A stretch of 64,000 nucleotides of DNA, taken from NCBI GenBank assembly GCA_017542245.1, contig JAFXXN010000053.1, positions 16,107 through 80,106 on the forward strand, given 5' to 3'. The translations under genes were made by a program, and so were the position numbers. The notes below the pieces were generated by a model that worked only from the letters and a program-made list of their open reading frames with translations, did not search any database and was not told the DNA's origin. Below are positions 29,310 to 37,140 of the stretch, piece by piece (within the stretch, counting starts at the first letter, position 1; every line of letters starts with the position of its first letter). The stretch is from Lachnospiraceae bacterium. GTDB taxonomy: Bacteria; Bacillota; Clostridia; Lachnospirales; Lachnospiraceae.

Positions 29310-29600
29310 TTAGGTATCCTCTTTAAGCCTTGCTTTATGATGGGGATTTTTCCTTACTATTTCTGCTCCGGCAGCAAGTTCGGTTAAAATAGCAGCACCA
29401 TATGTCACACTTATGGAATCTACCTTCGATAAAAGTTCACCCTGTTCGGTTGAAACATATTTGGGTTTCAATCTGTTTAATGCATAACATAATATATCTG
29501 TCTTACATATATCACAAGTACAGCAGTTCAGTTCAGGTAACAACTGCTCTAACTTATCTTCGACCATATTTTCCATTATGTTTCTAACCAAAACAGCCAT
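29310..29600 (-). CDS. comFB: Late competence protein ComFB-like
   Basis: 96 residues from the ATG at 29600 (GGAGGTG site). VRNIMENMVEDKLEQLLPEL is followed by CCTCDICKTDILCYALNRLKPKYV, the ComFB signature with its cysteines. ComFB-like proteins bind cyclic dinucleotides in cyanobacteria and are of unclear role in Firmicutes; comFA and comFC are not present here. Confidence 0.85.
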   Translation of the reverse strand: MAVLVRNIMENMVEDKLEQLLPELNCCTCDICKTDILCYALNRLKPKYVSTEQGELLSKVDSISVTYGAAILTELAAGAEIVRKNPHHKARLKEDT

Positions 29601-29680
29601 TCCGTTCACCTCCGACATATGACCTGTCCAACCAGTTTCATTTTACATTTGCCCGCACTTATTGTCAAGAAATTTATCAA

Positions 29681-29715
29681 AAGAAAACTCTCTTTACCGT
29701 TTTCGATAAAGAGAG
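29681..29715 (-). terminator. Terminator of the nitrogenase-like/ABC operon
   Basis: On the minus strand CTCTCTTTATCG pairs with CGGTAAAGAGAG around AAAA, followed by TTTTCTTTT. It lies 30 nt after the stop of the substrate-binding lipoprotein gene. Confidence 0.85.
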
Positions 29716-29744
29716 TACAATTTGTAAAACAATCTGTTTTCTAT

Positions 29745-30935
29745 TTATTTTCCGTTACCGGCAAAACCTGTACCGGCTGCCGCAACAGGTGAAAAAATCT
29801 TATCCGCCTGTTCCTTCGTAAGCGTTATACCAAATACTTCTTTATAGTAATTAATTGTTTCTTCCGTAATGTCAACATCATCAAAGAGTGCCGGATATGC
29901 GGTTTTTGCCAACCACAGCAGTGTTACAGGAGTATCAACTCCGCAAGTATAACTCCTGTACATCCCAAGAGGCATTTTATATACCTGTTTGTTCTTTATT
30001 GCATCAATTTCATTCCAGTTATAATTTCCGACTGTATTATTATACAGATCATCAGGAGTAGCCGTATTAAAGTTAGTGATAAATATCATTTCGGGATTCC
30101 ATGAATAAATCTGTTCCATATTCACCGCAACCGAATTATCATTTTCAAGTTCTTCTGCGGCATTTATCGCTCCGATAGCATCACACCACCACTGTCCGAA
30201 AAATTTTTTTCCGCTTGTCATAATATTTGAATCAGAATACTGGAACAGGAAAAATGCCTTAACCTTTTTTTCATCAGGCATTCCGCTGACTTTATCCTGC
30301 ACCCGCTTATACGTCTTTTCAGAGTATTCTCTTACAATAGCCGACTTATTATTATCAGGGAAAAGCTGAACCAGTGTTTCAATCCACTGATTTAATGTTT
30401 CAATTGCATCATAACCCCATTTCCCGGGAGAAATTGCTATGGCGGGTATTCCTGCATTTTTATATACTTCTCCCTCTTCTTTACTTCCTGCACTGTAGAA
30501 TACCACATCCGGATCCAGTTTCATGAGTTCTTCTACATTTACATTTGTGCCGTCAATAAAATCTGTTTTTGCATTTAATATTTCAGGATATAATTCACCT
30601 AAAAGTCCATTCTTTGCCGCACTCATACAGGGAGGTGCCATTCCTACAATCTTTTCTGCCGAATCAAAAAATACGGTAAGCACCGATGCCATAGGGTAAA
30701 TATCTGCCACAACAATTCTCTTTATATCATTTGGAACTTCAACCTGATTTCCCGCATGATCCGTGACAATGTGTTTTCCCTCTGAAGCCGTCTGTTTGTT
30801 ATCACCGTTTCCTTCATTTCTGGAATCATTATTTCCCGTGCCTCCGTTACCGGTATTTCCTGAATTCCCCGAACTGCATGCAGCAAGTCCCAGTATAAGA
30901 ACTGCGCTTAACAATAATGCCACTAACTTCTTCAT
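29745..30935 (-). CDS. Metal-chelate-type ABC substrate-binding lipoprotein
   Basis: 396 residues. Lipoprotein signal peptide MKKLVALLLSAVLILGLAAC with lipobox LAAC and a Gly/Asn/Ser linker. A class III periplasmic-binding (Fe3+-siderophore/cobalamin) fold follows: ITDHAGNQVEVPNDIKRIVV, VEELMKLDPDVVFY and IYSWNPEMIFI are typical. It would capture a metal chelate, corrinoid or haem-like ligand outside the membrane for the FecCD permease encoded upstream in the same operon. It is the last gene, separated from the rest of the transporter by the nitrogenase-like genes. Confidence 0.9.
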   Translation of the reverse strand: MKKLVALLLSAVLILGLAACSSGNSGNTGNGGTGNNDSRNEGNGDNKQTASEGKHIVTDHAGNQVEVPNDIKRIVVADIYPMASVLTVFFDSAEKIVGMAPPCMSAAKNGLLGELYPEILNAKTDFIDGTNVNVEELMKLDPDVVFYSAGSKEEGEVYKNAGIPAIAISPGKWGYDAIETLNQWIETLVQLFPDNNKSAIVREYSEKTYKRVQDKVSGMPDEKKVKAFFLFQYSDSNIMTSGKKFFGQWWCDAIGAINAAEELENDNSVAVNMEQIYSWNPEMIFITNFNTATPDDLYNNTVGNYNWNEIDAIKNKQVYKMPLGMYRSYTCGVDTPVTLLWLAKTAYPALFDDVDITEETINYYKEVFGITLTKEQADKIFSPVAAAGTGFAGNGK

Positions 30936-30985
30936 TTAAAAATCACCTCTTGATTATTTATTTCAGATACACTAATGTATCATGA

Positions 30986-32236
30986 TCACAAAACAATTAT
31001 AGAAACATCTTTTATCAGATCAGGAATGTCATTTCTGAATAATCTCCCGGAAAAAGCTTCATGCGGAACCGGGATAAATTTTAGTTCTTTATTATCATAT
31101 GTCTTCTTACATATGGGTTTAAACAGCGGATCTGCGATAACAGCTTTTAAATTTTCTCCTGACATGATAATTTCTTTTATATCATCCTCACATATATCCG
31201 TAGCCGTAAGAGCCACAGTACAATACTCCGTCTTCATGTTTATATATGCTGCAAGTGACTTGGAACTTACTCCCTCTCCGATTACAATAACATCTGCGTT
31301 CTTCATTTCTCTGCAGATATCATCCTTTTGTTCAAGGCTGAGATTTCTCACTTTTTTATCTGTATCATATCTTTTTTTATAAAAAATCGTTATAATATTC
31401 TCTTCATTAACATCTTCGCTGTAGCACTTTTCCAGGCTGATATCCTCCCCGCCTATCGGGATTCCGATCTTATACGGTGTTCCGAACATACTTTTCAGTC
31501 TATATGCCACCTTTAGTCCGCTTTCCGAAACCACATAATTCAGATGCGCCGTTCCGGCCTTTTCAATATCCGTAAGTCTGCTCCCCATAGCCCACGATGA
31601 AATGATTTCAATTCCTTGTTTGCCCAGCCATTCCCTTATTGAATCAACACTCCCGTTAACAGAAAAATCCAGCGGTGTCAATCCTAAAATATTAGCTGTC
31701 GTTTTTTCTGATTTTTTTAAATCTTTTTTTACTACCCTTTCAGCTAGTCTTAAAAACGCTTCTTCGGCTCCATGAATATATGATCTCATACCGGTTGTCC
31801 CAAATCCGAATGCCGGAATCCCCGTTTCTGATTCAATTATATTAACAGCAGCATTCACATCAAAGCCGGTCATTGCAGGGATCGTAGTTCCGACTATGGC
31901 AATAAAAGCCGGTCTTAATTCCCGAGCCGTTTCGATAACATCAGATATCAGCTTCCCGTCATCTCCCATAATTGCTTCTATTTCAGTTAAACCTGATATA
32001 TAAACCATACCGTCGGTATCATACCATCTGGGTTCATCGTGTGTTGTATATGTAGAATTACATCCGGATGCATCATGCATGACTATCATTCCGCCAAGTT
32101 CAAATAAAGCAGAGCATACGCCGAATGAATCCGCCGAATATGTTGAAATAAAACCTGATGTCTGTTTCAAGTCACTTCTCCTTTTCAAATTCAAGTTAAG
32201 AACTTCGGGGGTAAAGCTACTATTTTCACCCTTCAC
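30986..32236 (-). CDS. Nitrogenase component 1-like protein (NifD/NifK superfamily), subunit B
   Basis: 416 residues. The fold signature is near the N-terminus: TYSADSFGVCSALFELGGM then MHDASGCNSTYTTHDEP, the superfamily segment that supplies P-cluster or [4Fe-4S] ligands. Cys41 and Cys59 are candidate ligands; the third cysteine of true NifD is absent (ELRPAFIAIVGTTI where NifD has a Cys). It lacks the FeMo-cofactor Cys/His region of NifD. The start overlaps the end of the preceding component 1 gene by 11 nt. It is probably half of a heterodimeric reductase fed by the NifH-like protein. Substrate unknown. Confidence 0.82.
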   Translation of the reverse strand: MKGENSSFTPEVLNLNLKRRSDLKQTSGFISTYSADSFGVCSALFELGGMIVMHDASGCNSTYTTHDEPRWYDTDGMVYISGLTEIEAIMGDDGKLISDVIETARELRPAFIAIVGTTIPAMTGFDVNAAVNIIESETGIPAFGFGTTGMRSYIHGAEEAFLRLAERVVKKDLKKSEKTTANILGLTPLDFSVNGSVDSIREWLGKQGIEIISSWAMGSRLTDIEKAGTAHLNYVVSESGLKVAYRLKSMFGTPYKIGIPIGGEDISLEKCYSEDVNEENIITIFYKKRYDTDKKVRNLSLEQKDDICREMKNADVIVIGEGVSSKSLAAYINMKTEYCTVALTATDICEDDIKEIIMSGENLKAVIADPLFKPICKKTYDNKELKFIPVPHEAFSGRLFRNDIPDLIKDVSIIVL

Positions 32237-33602
32237 CGCAACATCCGCAGCCCATACCCTTTATCTGGACCAGACCACGCATATCCTTTTTATTTGCGAC
32301 GGCATCTCTCATAAGTTCCAGGGTGTCGATTATAGCTTCAAATCCAAACATTCCGCCACCTTCAACTACATTTACAAAATAATCGGTATTAAGAAAATAT
32401 GCTGCTTTCTGCCCTAATGCAAGCCATTTTTCTCCGGATTTTTTTTCTCCGGAAGCCATAAATCTTGATTTTACATTAACCGTAGCATAAATCATAAGAT
32501 CAGGATAATTTTCTTTCAGATAAACATAATCCGCCTTTTCCTCATCTATGAACCCGTCAAGATAAAGTCTCTTCACATTAAAGCCATGTTCAAGTAAAGC
32601 TTTTGCAACCGATGTCGGTCTTTGACAAAATGTATAATCTATGGCTATAGGTATATCCCTTGTAATTTCCAAAGTTTTTCCAAATTCTTCCTCGCACAGA
32701 GCAATCTTTTTTTCATAATCAGTTTCGGAAATAATACCATTGCTCACACTGTCTTCAAGACTGTAAAGTGTTTCTTCCAAAAGATTAAGCATCCCGGTTA
32801 TCTCATTGTAATCCCAACTGTATGTCAGATAGAGATGTTTTCCTCCAAGCCTTTTCTCAAGTTCCTTTCCTCCGGCTTTTGCTGCAGGATAATAACTGAT
32901 ATAAAGACTGCTTTCGGCCATTTCCTGATACTCGTTATAAGATCTGCATGAAGTTATTTCATGTATCTTCATCCCGTGCCCTTTAAGAATTCCTATAATC
33001 TCCGAGCCTTCTGAAGTTGGCAGATCATTGCCTATTATAGCCACCGCTTTTTTATTTATCTCTCTCGGCTTCAAGAGTGCATAGAGCTGACGGCGCATTG
33101 TCTGATCGGGTGTAAGGCCGCTTTTCCTTAATGTAGGGTTCATATAGCAATCAACAAAATCTATATCAGGGAATCTATCCCTTAAAGAATCAAACATAAC
33201 TCTCCAGTCACACCCGGTAAAATGATGGACACAGCTGGTATATACCAGTATTGCAGGCGGTTTTTCAGGCAATTTGCCAATTATATCGCTTACCCCTTCT
33301 ATCAGCAGTTCTTCCAGATTTCCTTCCAAAAGATTATTCTCTTTTATCTCAACAGTTGAAAATCTGTCCATGGCGTTCATTTCTGCTGCAGTGAGTACTA
33401 CTCCTCTTAAACAGCTTGCCGCACAAACAAATATCTCATGTGCTTCCGGAATAAGCATACCTGTGTGTACAATATTCCATGTTCCCCTTGCAGGTGATGC
33501 ATATTCAAGGCCGCTTTTAAAAGGGCTCGGGAATTCCGAATCGCCTATTCTTATAACCGCACCATTCTCTGTTATTTCCCTTTCTCCTACTTTTTTAAGC
33601 AT
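32226..33602 (-). CDS. Nitrogenase component 1-like protein (NifD/NifK superfamily), subunit A
   Basis: 458 residues. Candidate cluster ligands are Cys60 and Cys64 (FVCAASCLRG) and Cys124 and Cys131 (YTSCVHHFTGCDW), spaced as in the three-Cys set of NifD/NifK, BchN/BchB and CfbD. The C-terminus ends in an unusual Cys-rich GMGCGCCGEG (449-458). No homocitrate/FeMo-co site is recognisable, so it is unlikely to be a true nitrogenase. It overlaps the next gene and follows the NifH-like gene after about 95 nt. AGGTGAG precedes the ATG. Confidence 0.82.
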   Translation of the reverse strand: MLKKVGEREITENGAVIRIGDSEFPSPFKSGLEYASPARGTWNIVHTGMLIPEAHEIFVCAASCLRGVVLTAAEMNAMDRFSTVEIKENNLLEGNLEELLIEGVSDIIGKLPEKPPAILVYTSCVHHFTGCDWRVMFDSLRDRFPDIDFVDCYMNPTLRKSGLTPDQTMRRQLYALLKPREINKKAVAIIGNDLPTSEGSEIIGILKGHGMKIHEITSCRSYNEYQEMAESSLYISYYPAAKAGGKELEKRLGGKHLYLTYSWDYNEITGMLNLLEETLYSLEDSVSNGIISETDYEKKIALCEEEFGKTLEITRDIPIAIDYTFCQRPTSVAKALLEHGFNVKRLYLDGFIDEEKADYVYLKENYPDLMIYATVNVKSRFMASGEKKSGEKWLALGQKAAYFLNTDYFVNVVEGGGMFGFEAIIDTLELMRDAVANKKDMRGLVQIKGMGCGCCGEG

Positions 33603-33696
33603 ATCTCACCTGCCAGATAACGGCTTTCCTTTCTCTTTAATCCGTTTTTTCCAAATAACTCTTTTTTAAGTAAAATAAATATCAAAAAACAAATAT

Positions 33697-34443
33697 TCAA
33701 TAATTGATAAGCTTCTCCGCCAATCTCCTATACTCTTCAGCCATATCACTGTCCGGAAATGCTTCAATAACTGTCTTTCCCAGTTCTTCTGCATCCTGGA
33801 CTATTTCACTGTGTGTCAGTTCTCCTATTACGGATGTGTTAAAATCAGAAGCCAGTTCCTCAACCTTTGCGTTTTCATTTTTTACATCTCTGTGATTTAA
33901 TATGATACCGCCTAATGAAGCATATCCCCTTGAACGGAAATTATCTATGGCCATAGCAATGTTAGCGGCAGCATGTATTGCCATATTTTCTCCCGATGTT
34001 ATTATATATACCCTGTCGGCATATCCTGCATGCATCGGCATTGAAAATCCACCGCACACCACATCTCCAAGCACATCATAAAGAACAATATCCGGTTTAT
34101 AAATCTCATAAGCTCCTTTTTCTTTTAGCTTATCCAGTGCTGCAATAATGCCTCGCCCTGCACAGCCGACTCCGGGAGTAGGTCCTCCCGCTTCTACACA
34201 TAAAACCCCCGCAGTTCCTTCTACAACCATATCTTTATATTCAAAAGCATTCTTCTTTTCTCTTATAAGATCAAGCACAGTTGTGATTTTTTTATCTTTT
34301 CTGAGGCTGAGTGTAGAATCTGCTTTAGGATCGCACCCGATCTGCATAACTTTAAACCCTTTTTCGCTCAAAGACACTGCTATATTTGAAACTGTTGTTG
34401 ATTTTCCTATTCCGCCTTTTCCGTATATAGCTATTTTTTTCAT
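33697..34443 (-). CDS. NifH-like Fe protein (nitrogenase reductase superfamily)
   Basis: 248 residues. P-loop GKGGIGKS (8-15), the switch II region DVLGDVVCGGF, and both cluster-bridging cysteines Cys94 (GVGCAGRG) and Cys130 (DVVCGG). It should form a homodimer with one [4Fe-4S] cluster and deliver electrons one at a time with ATP hydrolysis. At 248 residues it is shorter than NifH (about 290), like other non-nitrogen-fixing members. It is encoded between the ABC ATPase and two component 1 genes, so the partner complex is clear even though the substrate is not. Confidence 0.9.
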   Translation of the reverse strand: MKKIAIYGKGGIGKSTTVSNIAVSLSEKGFKVMQIGCDPKADSTLSLRKDKKITTVLDLIREKKNAFEYKDMVVEGTAGVLCVEAGGPTPGVGCAGRGIIAALDKLKEKGAYEIYKPDIVLYDVLGDVVCGGFSMPMHAGYADRVYIITSGENMAIHAAANIAMAIDNFRSRGYASLGGIILNHRDVKNENAKVEELASDFNTSVIGELTHSEIVQDAEELGKTVIEAFPDSDMAEEYRRLAEKLINY

Positions 34444-34487
34444 ATTTTTTCCTCGTCTTTTCCTGTTTCTCTAAGTAACTTCTTCTT

Positions 34488-35285
34488 TTATTTTCTGGTT
34501 ACATATATCGGAACAATGTTTTTTATTACCTCACCGTCCACCTGCATTTCATTTATTATTGCTTTTACTCCAAAAAAGTTTTCTATATTTTCCTCATTTA
34601 CGACATCTCCGGTCCTCCCAAAAACCGGTAATCTTCCACCTAATAAAAGCGAACAGTCGGCTTTCTGCAGAGCATGCTTGGGATAGTGGGTATTAAAAAT
34701 ACAGCTGATCCCTTTTTTCTTTAATTTATCAAAAGTATTAAGTACTATAAGCTGATTTCTGAAATCAAGACCGGATTCAGGTTCATCAAGAATAAGAAGT
34801 TTTGGATTTGATACAAGAGCCTTTGCAATCAAAACCATCTGAAATTCTCCGCCGCTTAAAGAACTGCATGTCCTGTTTTTCAAGGCCGATATACCCAGTT
34901 CTTCCATTATGTTTTCTGCGGCCTCCAAATCTGTTTTTTTAGGTACCCCGAAAAAGGATACCTGTCCGCTTCTTCCTAAAAGAACATTTTCAAATGCAGT
35001 ATACCCCGTAGCTGCCATACGTTGTTGAGGCACGTAACTCACCTTTTCCCAAAATTCCTTAAAACTAAGGGTATTTGTATCCCTTTCATCAAAAAAACTC
35101 TTGCCGCCGGTCCATTTCAGCATTCCCATAAGGCATCTTAAGAAAGTGGTTTTTCCGCTTCCGTTTGGCCCGAGGATTGCCATTATCTGTCCGCTCTCAA
35201 GGGAAATATTTACTTTATCGAATAATAGGTCTGCTTTTTCATTTTTGTCATAAGAAAATGAAACATTCTCTGTTCTCAATTTCAT
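34488..35285 (-). CDS. Metal-chelate/cobalamin-type ABC ATPase (FecE/BtuD family)
   Basis: 265 residues. Walker A GPNGSGKTTFLR, Q-loop YVPQQR, signature LSGGEFQM, Walker B LLILDEPESGLD and H-loop FNTHYPKHAL. The YVPQ motif and length place it with iron-siderophore, haem and cobalamin importers. The signature SGGEFQM and H-loop NTHYP deviate slightly from consensus. It is encoded directly after the FecCD permease and before the NifH-like gene. Confidence 0.92.
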   Translation of the reverse strand: MKLRTENVSFSYDKNEKADLLFDKVNISLESGQIMAILGPNGSGKTTFLRCLMGMLKWTGGKSFFDERDTNTLSFKEFWEKVSYVPQQRMAATGYTAFENVLLGRSGQVSFFGVPKKTDLEAAENIMEELGISALKNRTCSSLSGGEFQMVLIAKALVSNPKLLILDEPESGLDFRNQLIVLNTFDKLKKKGISCIFNTHYPKHALQKADCSLLLGGRLPVFGRTGDVVNEENIENFFGVKAIINEMQVDGEVIKNIVPIYVTRK

Positions 35286-35336
35286 CAGCTTTATCTTCTC
35301 CTAAAAATTCTGCTATATAGAAGGCTTATACCTAAC

Positions 35337-36314
35337 TTATAACTTTTTTCTGGATGTAAGTATTAATATAAAGAATGGTGCACCGATTATGGCAGTAAGT
35401 ATGGATACCGGAATTTCTGAAGCACTTACAGATCTGGCAACTGTGTCAACCATCACCATAAAAGCAGCTCCTATACAGATTGAAGCAGGTATCAGTTTTC
35501 GTCCATCCTGCCCCCAGATCATCCTGCACATATGAGGCACAATCAATCCTACCCAGCCTACCTGTCCACACATTGAGATTACTGAGCTTGTCATAGCTGT
35601 AGCACAAATGACTACCAGGGTTCTTAAAAGCTTTACATTGGTTCCGGATGCGATAAGCTCATCTTCGGAAAGAGAAAGCAGATTCAGTCTCCATCTTAAA
35701 AGAAATATTATTATAACGCTAACAATAATTACAGGTGCCCCTATCACGAGATTTTTATATCCCGCACTGCCAAGGCTTCCCATAAGCCAGTAAGTTATTG
35801 CCGGAAGCTGTGATTCGGCATCTGCCAAAAATTTTACAAGCGAAACGAGCGCCGAAAAAAGCGATCCTACCATAATCCCGGATATTATAAGGACTGCAGG
35901 ACCATGTCCTCTTCCCGAAGCCGTTAATCTGGTGATAACAACAGCGGCTATACCCATACACAGTGACAATATCTGAACACCTATCATATTAAAACCAAGA
36001 AGTAATCCAAGCGCTGCGCCAAAGCTTGCTCCTCCTGCAACTCCCATAGTATCCGGTGTTGCAAGCGGATTCGAAAAGAATCCCTGGAAACTGCATCCGG
36101 CTACAGATAACCCGGCTCCGCATAAAAGTCCTAAAAGTATTCTTGGAAGCCTGATATTCTGTATGGTTATTTTAACGCTTCCGCTGATATCCTGCGAACC
36201 GGTAAGTGCTTTCAGAACATCTAAAGGACTTATTGAATTTCTTCCTATGCAGAGACATACAAGCGCTGTAATGATAGGAAATATTATTAAAATAATTATA
36301 GTCCGTTTTTTCAC
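35337..36314 (-). CDS. FecCD-type ABC permease
   Basis: 325 residues with 9-10 hydrophobic segments. FecCD family marks include IRLPRILLGLLCGAGLSVAG, NPLATPDTMGVAGGASFGAA, GQVGWVGLIVPHMCRM and the C-terminal GAPFFILILTSRK. It would form the membrane dimer of a BtuCD-like importer for an iron, haem, corrinoid or other metal-chelate ligand. It follows the TM1266-type regulator gene by 39 nt and precedes the ATPase gene. Confidence 0.93.
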   Translation of the reverse strand: MKKRTIIILIIFPIITALVCLCIGRNSISPLDVLKALTGSQDISGSVKITIQNIRLPRILLGLLCGAGLSVAGCSFQGFFSNPLATPDTMGVAGGASFGAALGLLLGFNMIGVQILSLCMGIAAVVITRLTASGRGHGPAVLIISGIMVGSLFSALVSLVKFLADAESQLPAITYWLMGSLGSAGYKNLVIGAPVIIVSVIIIFLLRWRLNLLSLSEDELIASGTNVKLLRTLVVICATAMTSSVISMCGQVGWVGLIVPHMCRMIWGQDGRKLIPASICIGAAFMVMVDTVARSVSASEIPVSILTAIIGAPFFILILTSRKKL

Positions 36315-36352
36315 AATTTCCCCGTCCTGTTTTCCCGAGCTGTCATTCCGCT

Positions 36353-36619
36353 CTATATTTCCTCTGACTCAGTGGTTACATTTGAGTAATTTGTTTTGGC
36401 TGAGACACCTTTCAGCTTTCCAATCTTTCCGGTCATACTGTTTATTTCATCTTCAGGGGCATCTATCGCCACACATATAATATTAACATTTTTCTCTCTA
36501 TAGGGCAGTCCCATCCTGCCGATGATCCTCTCCCTAAACTGTGATAAAATCGAATTAAGTTTTTCCACAGAGGAAACGTCCTCAAGTATTATCGATATAA
36601 CTGCAACTCTTTTTTTCAT
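36353..36619 (-). CDS. TM1266-type ACT-like putative regulator (iron-only hydrogenase system regulator family)
   Basis: 88 residues from the ATG at 36619 (AGGAG site 7 nt upstream; the longer frame to 36733 crosses the terminator and is rejected). MKKRVAVISIILEDVSSVEKLN, FRERIIGRMGLPYREKNVNI and GKIGKLKGVSAKTNYSN match the TM1266 family, which adopts an ACT/NikR C-terminal-like fold and is usually found beside [FeFe]-hydrogenase maturation genes. No DNA-binding domain is present, so it may bind a metal or small ligand rather than DNA (inference). First gene of the nitrogenase-like operon. Confidence 0.88.
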   Translation of the reverse strand: MKKRVAVISIILEDVSSVEKLNSILSQFRERIIGRMGLPYREKNVNIICVAIDAPEDEINSMTGKIGKLKGVSAKTNYSNVTTESEEI

Positions 36620-36656
36620 AGTTGGTCTCCTGTTGTTAGATTTTGCACTTTTGACC

Positions 36657-36697
36657 TTAGTATTAAAAAGAGCTGTATCCGTAAAAGGATACAGCTC
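36657..36697 (-). terminator. Terminator/attenuator in the leader of the nitrogenase-like operon
   Basis: On the minus strand AGAGCTGTATCC (36697-36686) pairs perfectly with GGATACAGCTCT (36679-36668) and is followed by TTTTTAATA. It stands downstream of a strong promoter and upstream of the first gene, so it must be bypassed for operon expression. Confidence 0.82.
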
Positions 36698-36714
36698 TGA
36701 TACCTGATTATATA

Positions 36715-36777
36715 TTAAAAAAACCGGTTCCAAAAAGGACAGATTACATATGCTAAAAGAATCCGGGCAGAACTCAT
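36715..36777 (-). CDS. Possible 20-residue leader peptide
   Basis: A short ORF inside the leader: ATG at 36777 with AGGGG 4-5 nt upstream, 20 codons (MSSARILLAYVICPFWNRFF), TAA at 36717-36715, 18 nt before the terminator stem begins. Its position between promoter and terminator is that of an attenuation peptide. It could also be fortuitous, because the ATG lies within a possible AATTCGG/CCGGATT hairpin. Confidence 0.4.
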   Translation of the reverse strand: MSSARILLAYVICPFWNRFF

Positions 36778-36861
36778 CTTTCCCCTATCCGAATTAACAT
36801 CATAATATGTCGTTTATCTTTCACTTCAATTTTGTTACATTTCAGTGTCAGAGCTTGATTT

Positions 36862-36890
36862 ATTATATTATGCCTTTATTACTTTGTCAA
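36862..36890 (-). promoter_or_regulatory. Consensus promoter of the nitrogenase-like operon
   Basis: Minus-strand TTGACA (36890-36885), 17-nt spacer, TATAAT (36867-36862): perfect sigma-A consensus. It gives a leader of about 235 nt before the first gene, holding a small hairpin, the possible leader peptide and the terminator. Confidence 0.88.
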
Positions 36891-36964
36891 TCCCCTTCTT
36901 TTTTCAATTATTCCTGTTATGGTGCCGAGGTTTATTAAAAACATATTAAGTTATTGTGAACCGC

Positions 36965-36993
36965 TTGACATTTCTAAATGATTATGTTATATA
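36965..36993 (+). promoter_or_regulatory. Promoter of the hemolysin III-like gene
   Basis: TTGACA (36965-36970), 17-nt spacer, TATATA (36988-36993). The leader of about 140 nt contains a TGGG...CGATCA / TGATCG...CCCA inverted repeat around 37038-37081. Confidence 0.7.
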
Positions 36994-37140
36994 GTATTTA
37001 AAACTACATAATGTGGCAAAGACAATCAAACCGTATGTGGGAGTCGATCACAGAACCATCCCATGATCGGCAAACCCATCCTCATAATTGCAGAAGGATT
37101 ACCATTAAAAAACTTATAGAAATCGGAGGGAGGAGTTTAA

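Noticed and set aside
33697-34443. True dinitrogenase reductase (nifH) of a nitrogen-fixing system
   Set aside because: The protein is short for NifH, the component 1 partners lack the FeMo-cofactor region and full P-cluster ligand set, and no nifB, nifE, nifN or nifV is present.
36824-36837. Further copy of the dispersed repeat (CTTCAATTTTGTTA match to copy 1), and a similar 15-nt match at 29184-29198
   Set aside because: Only the A/T-rich end matches; the GATGC and GAAACGC stems are absent, so chance similarity is likely.
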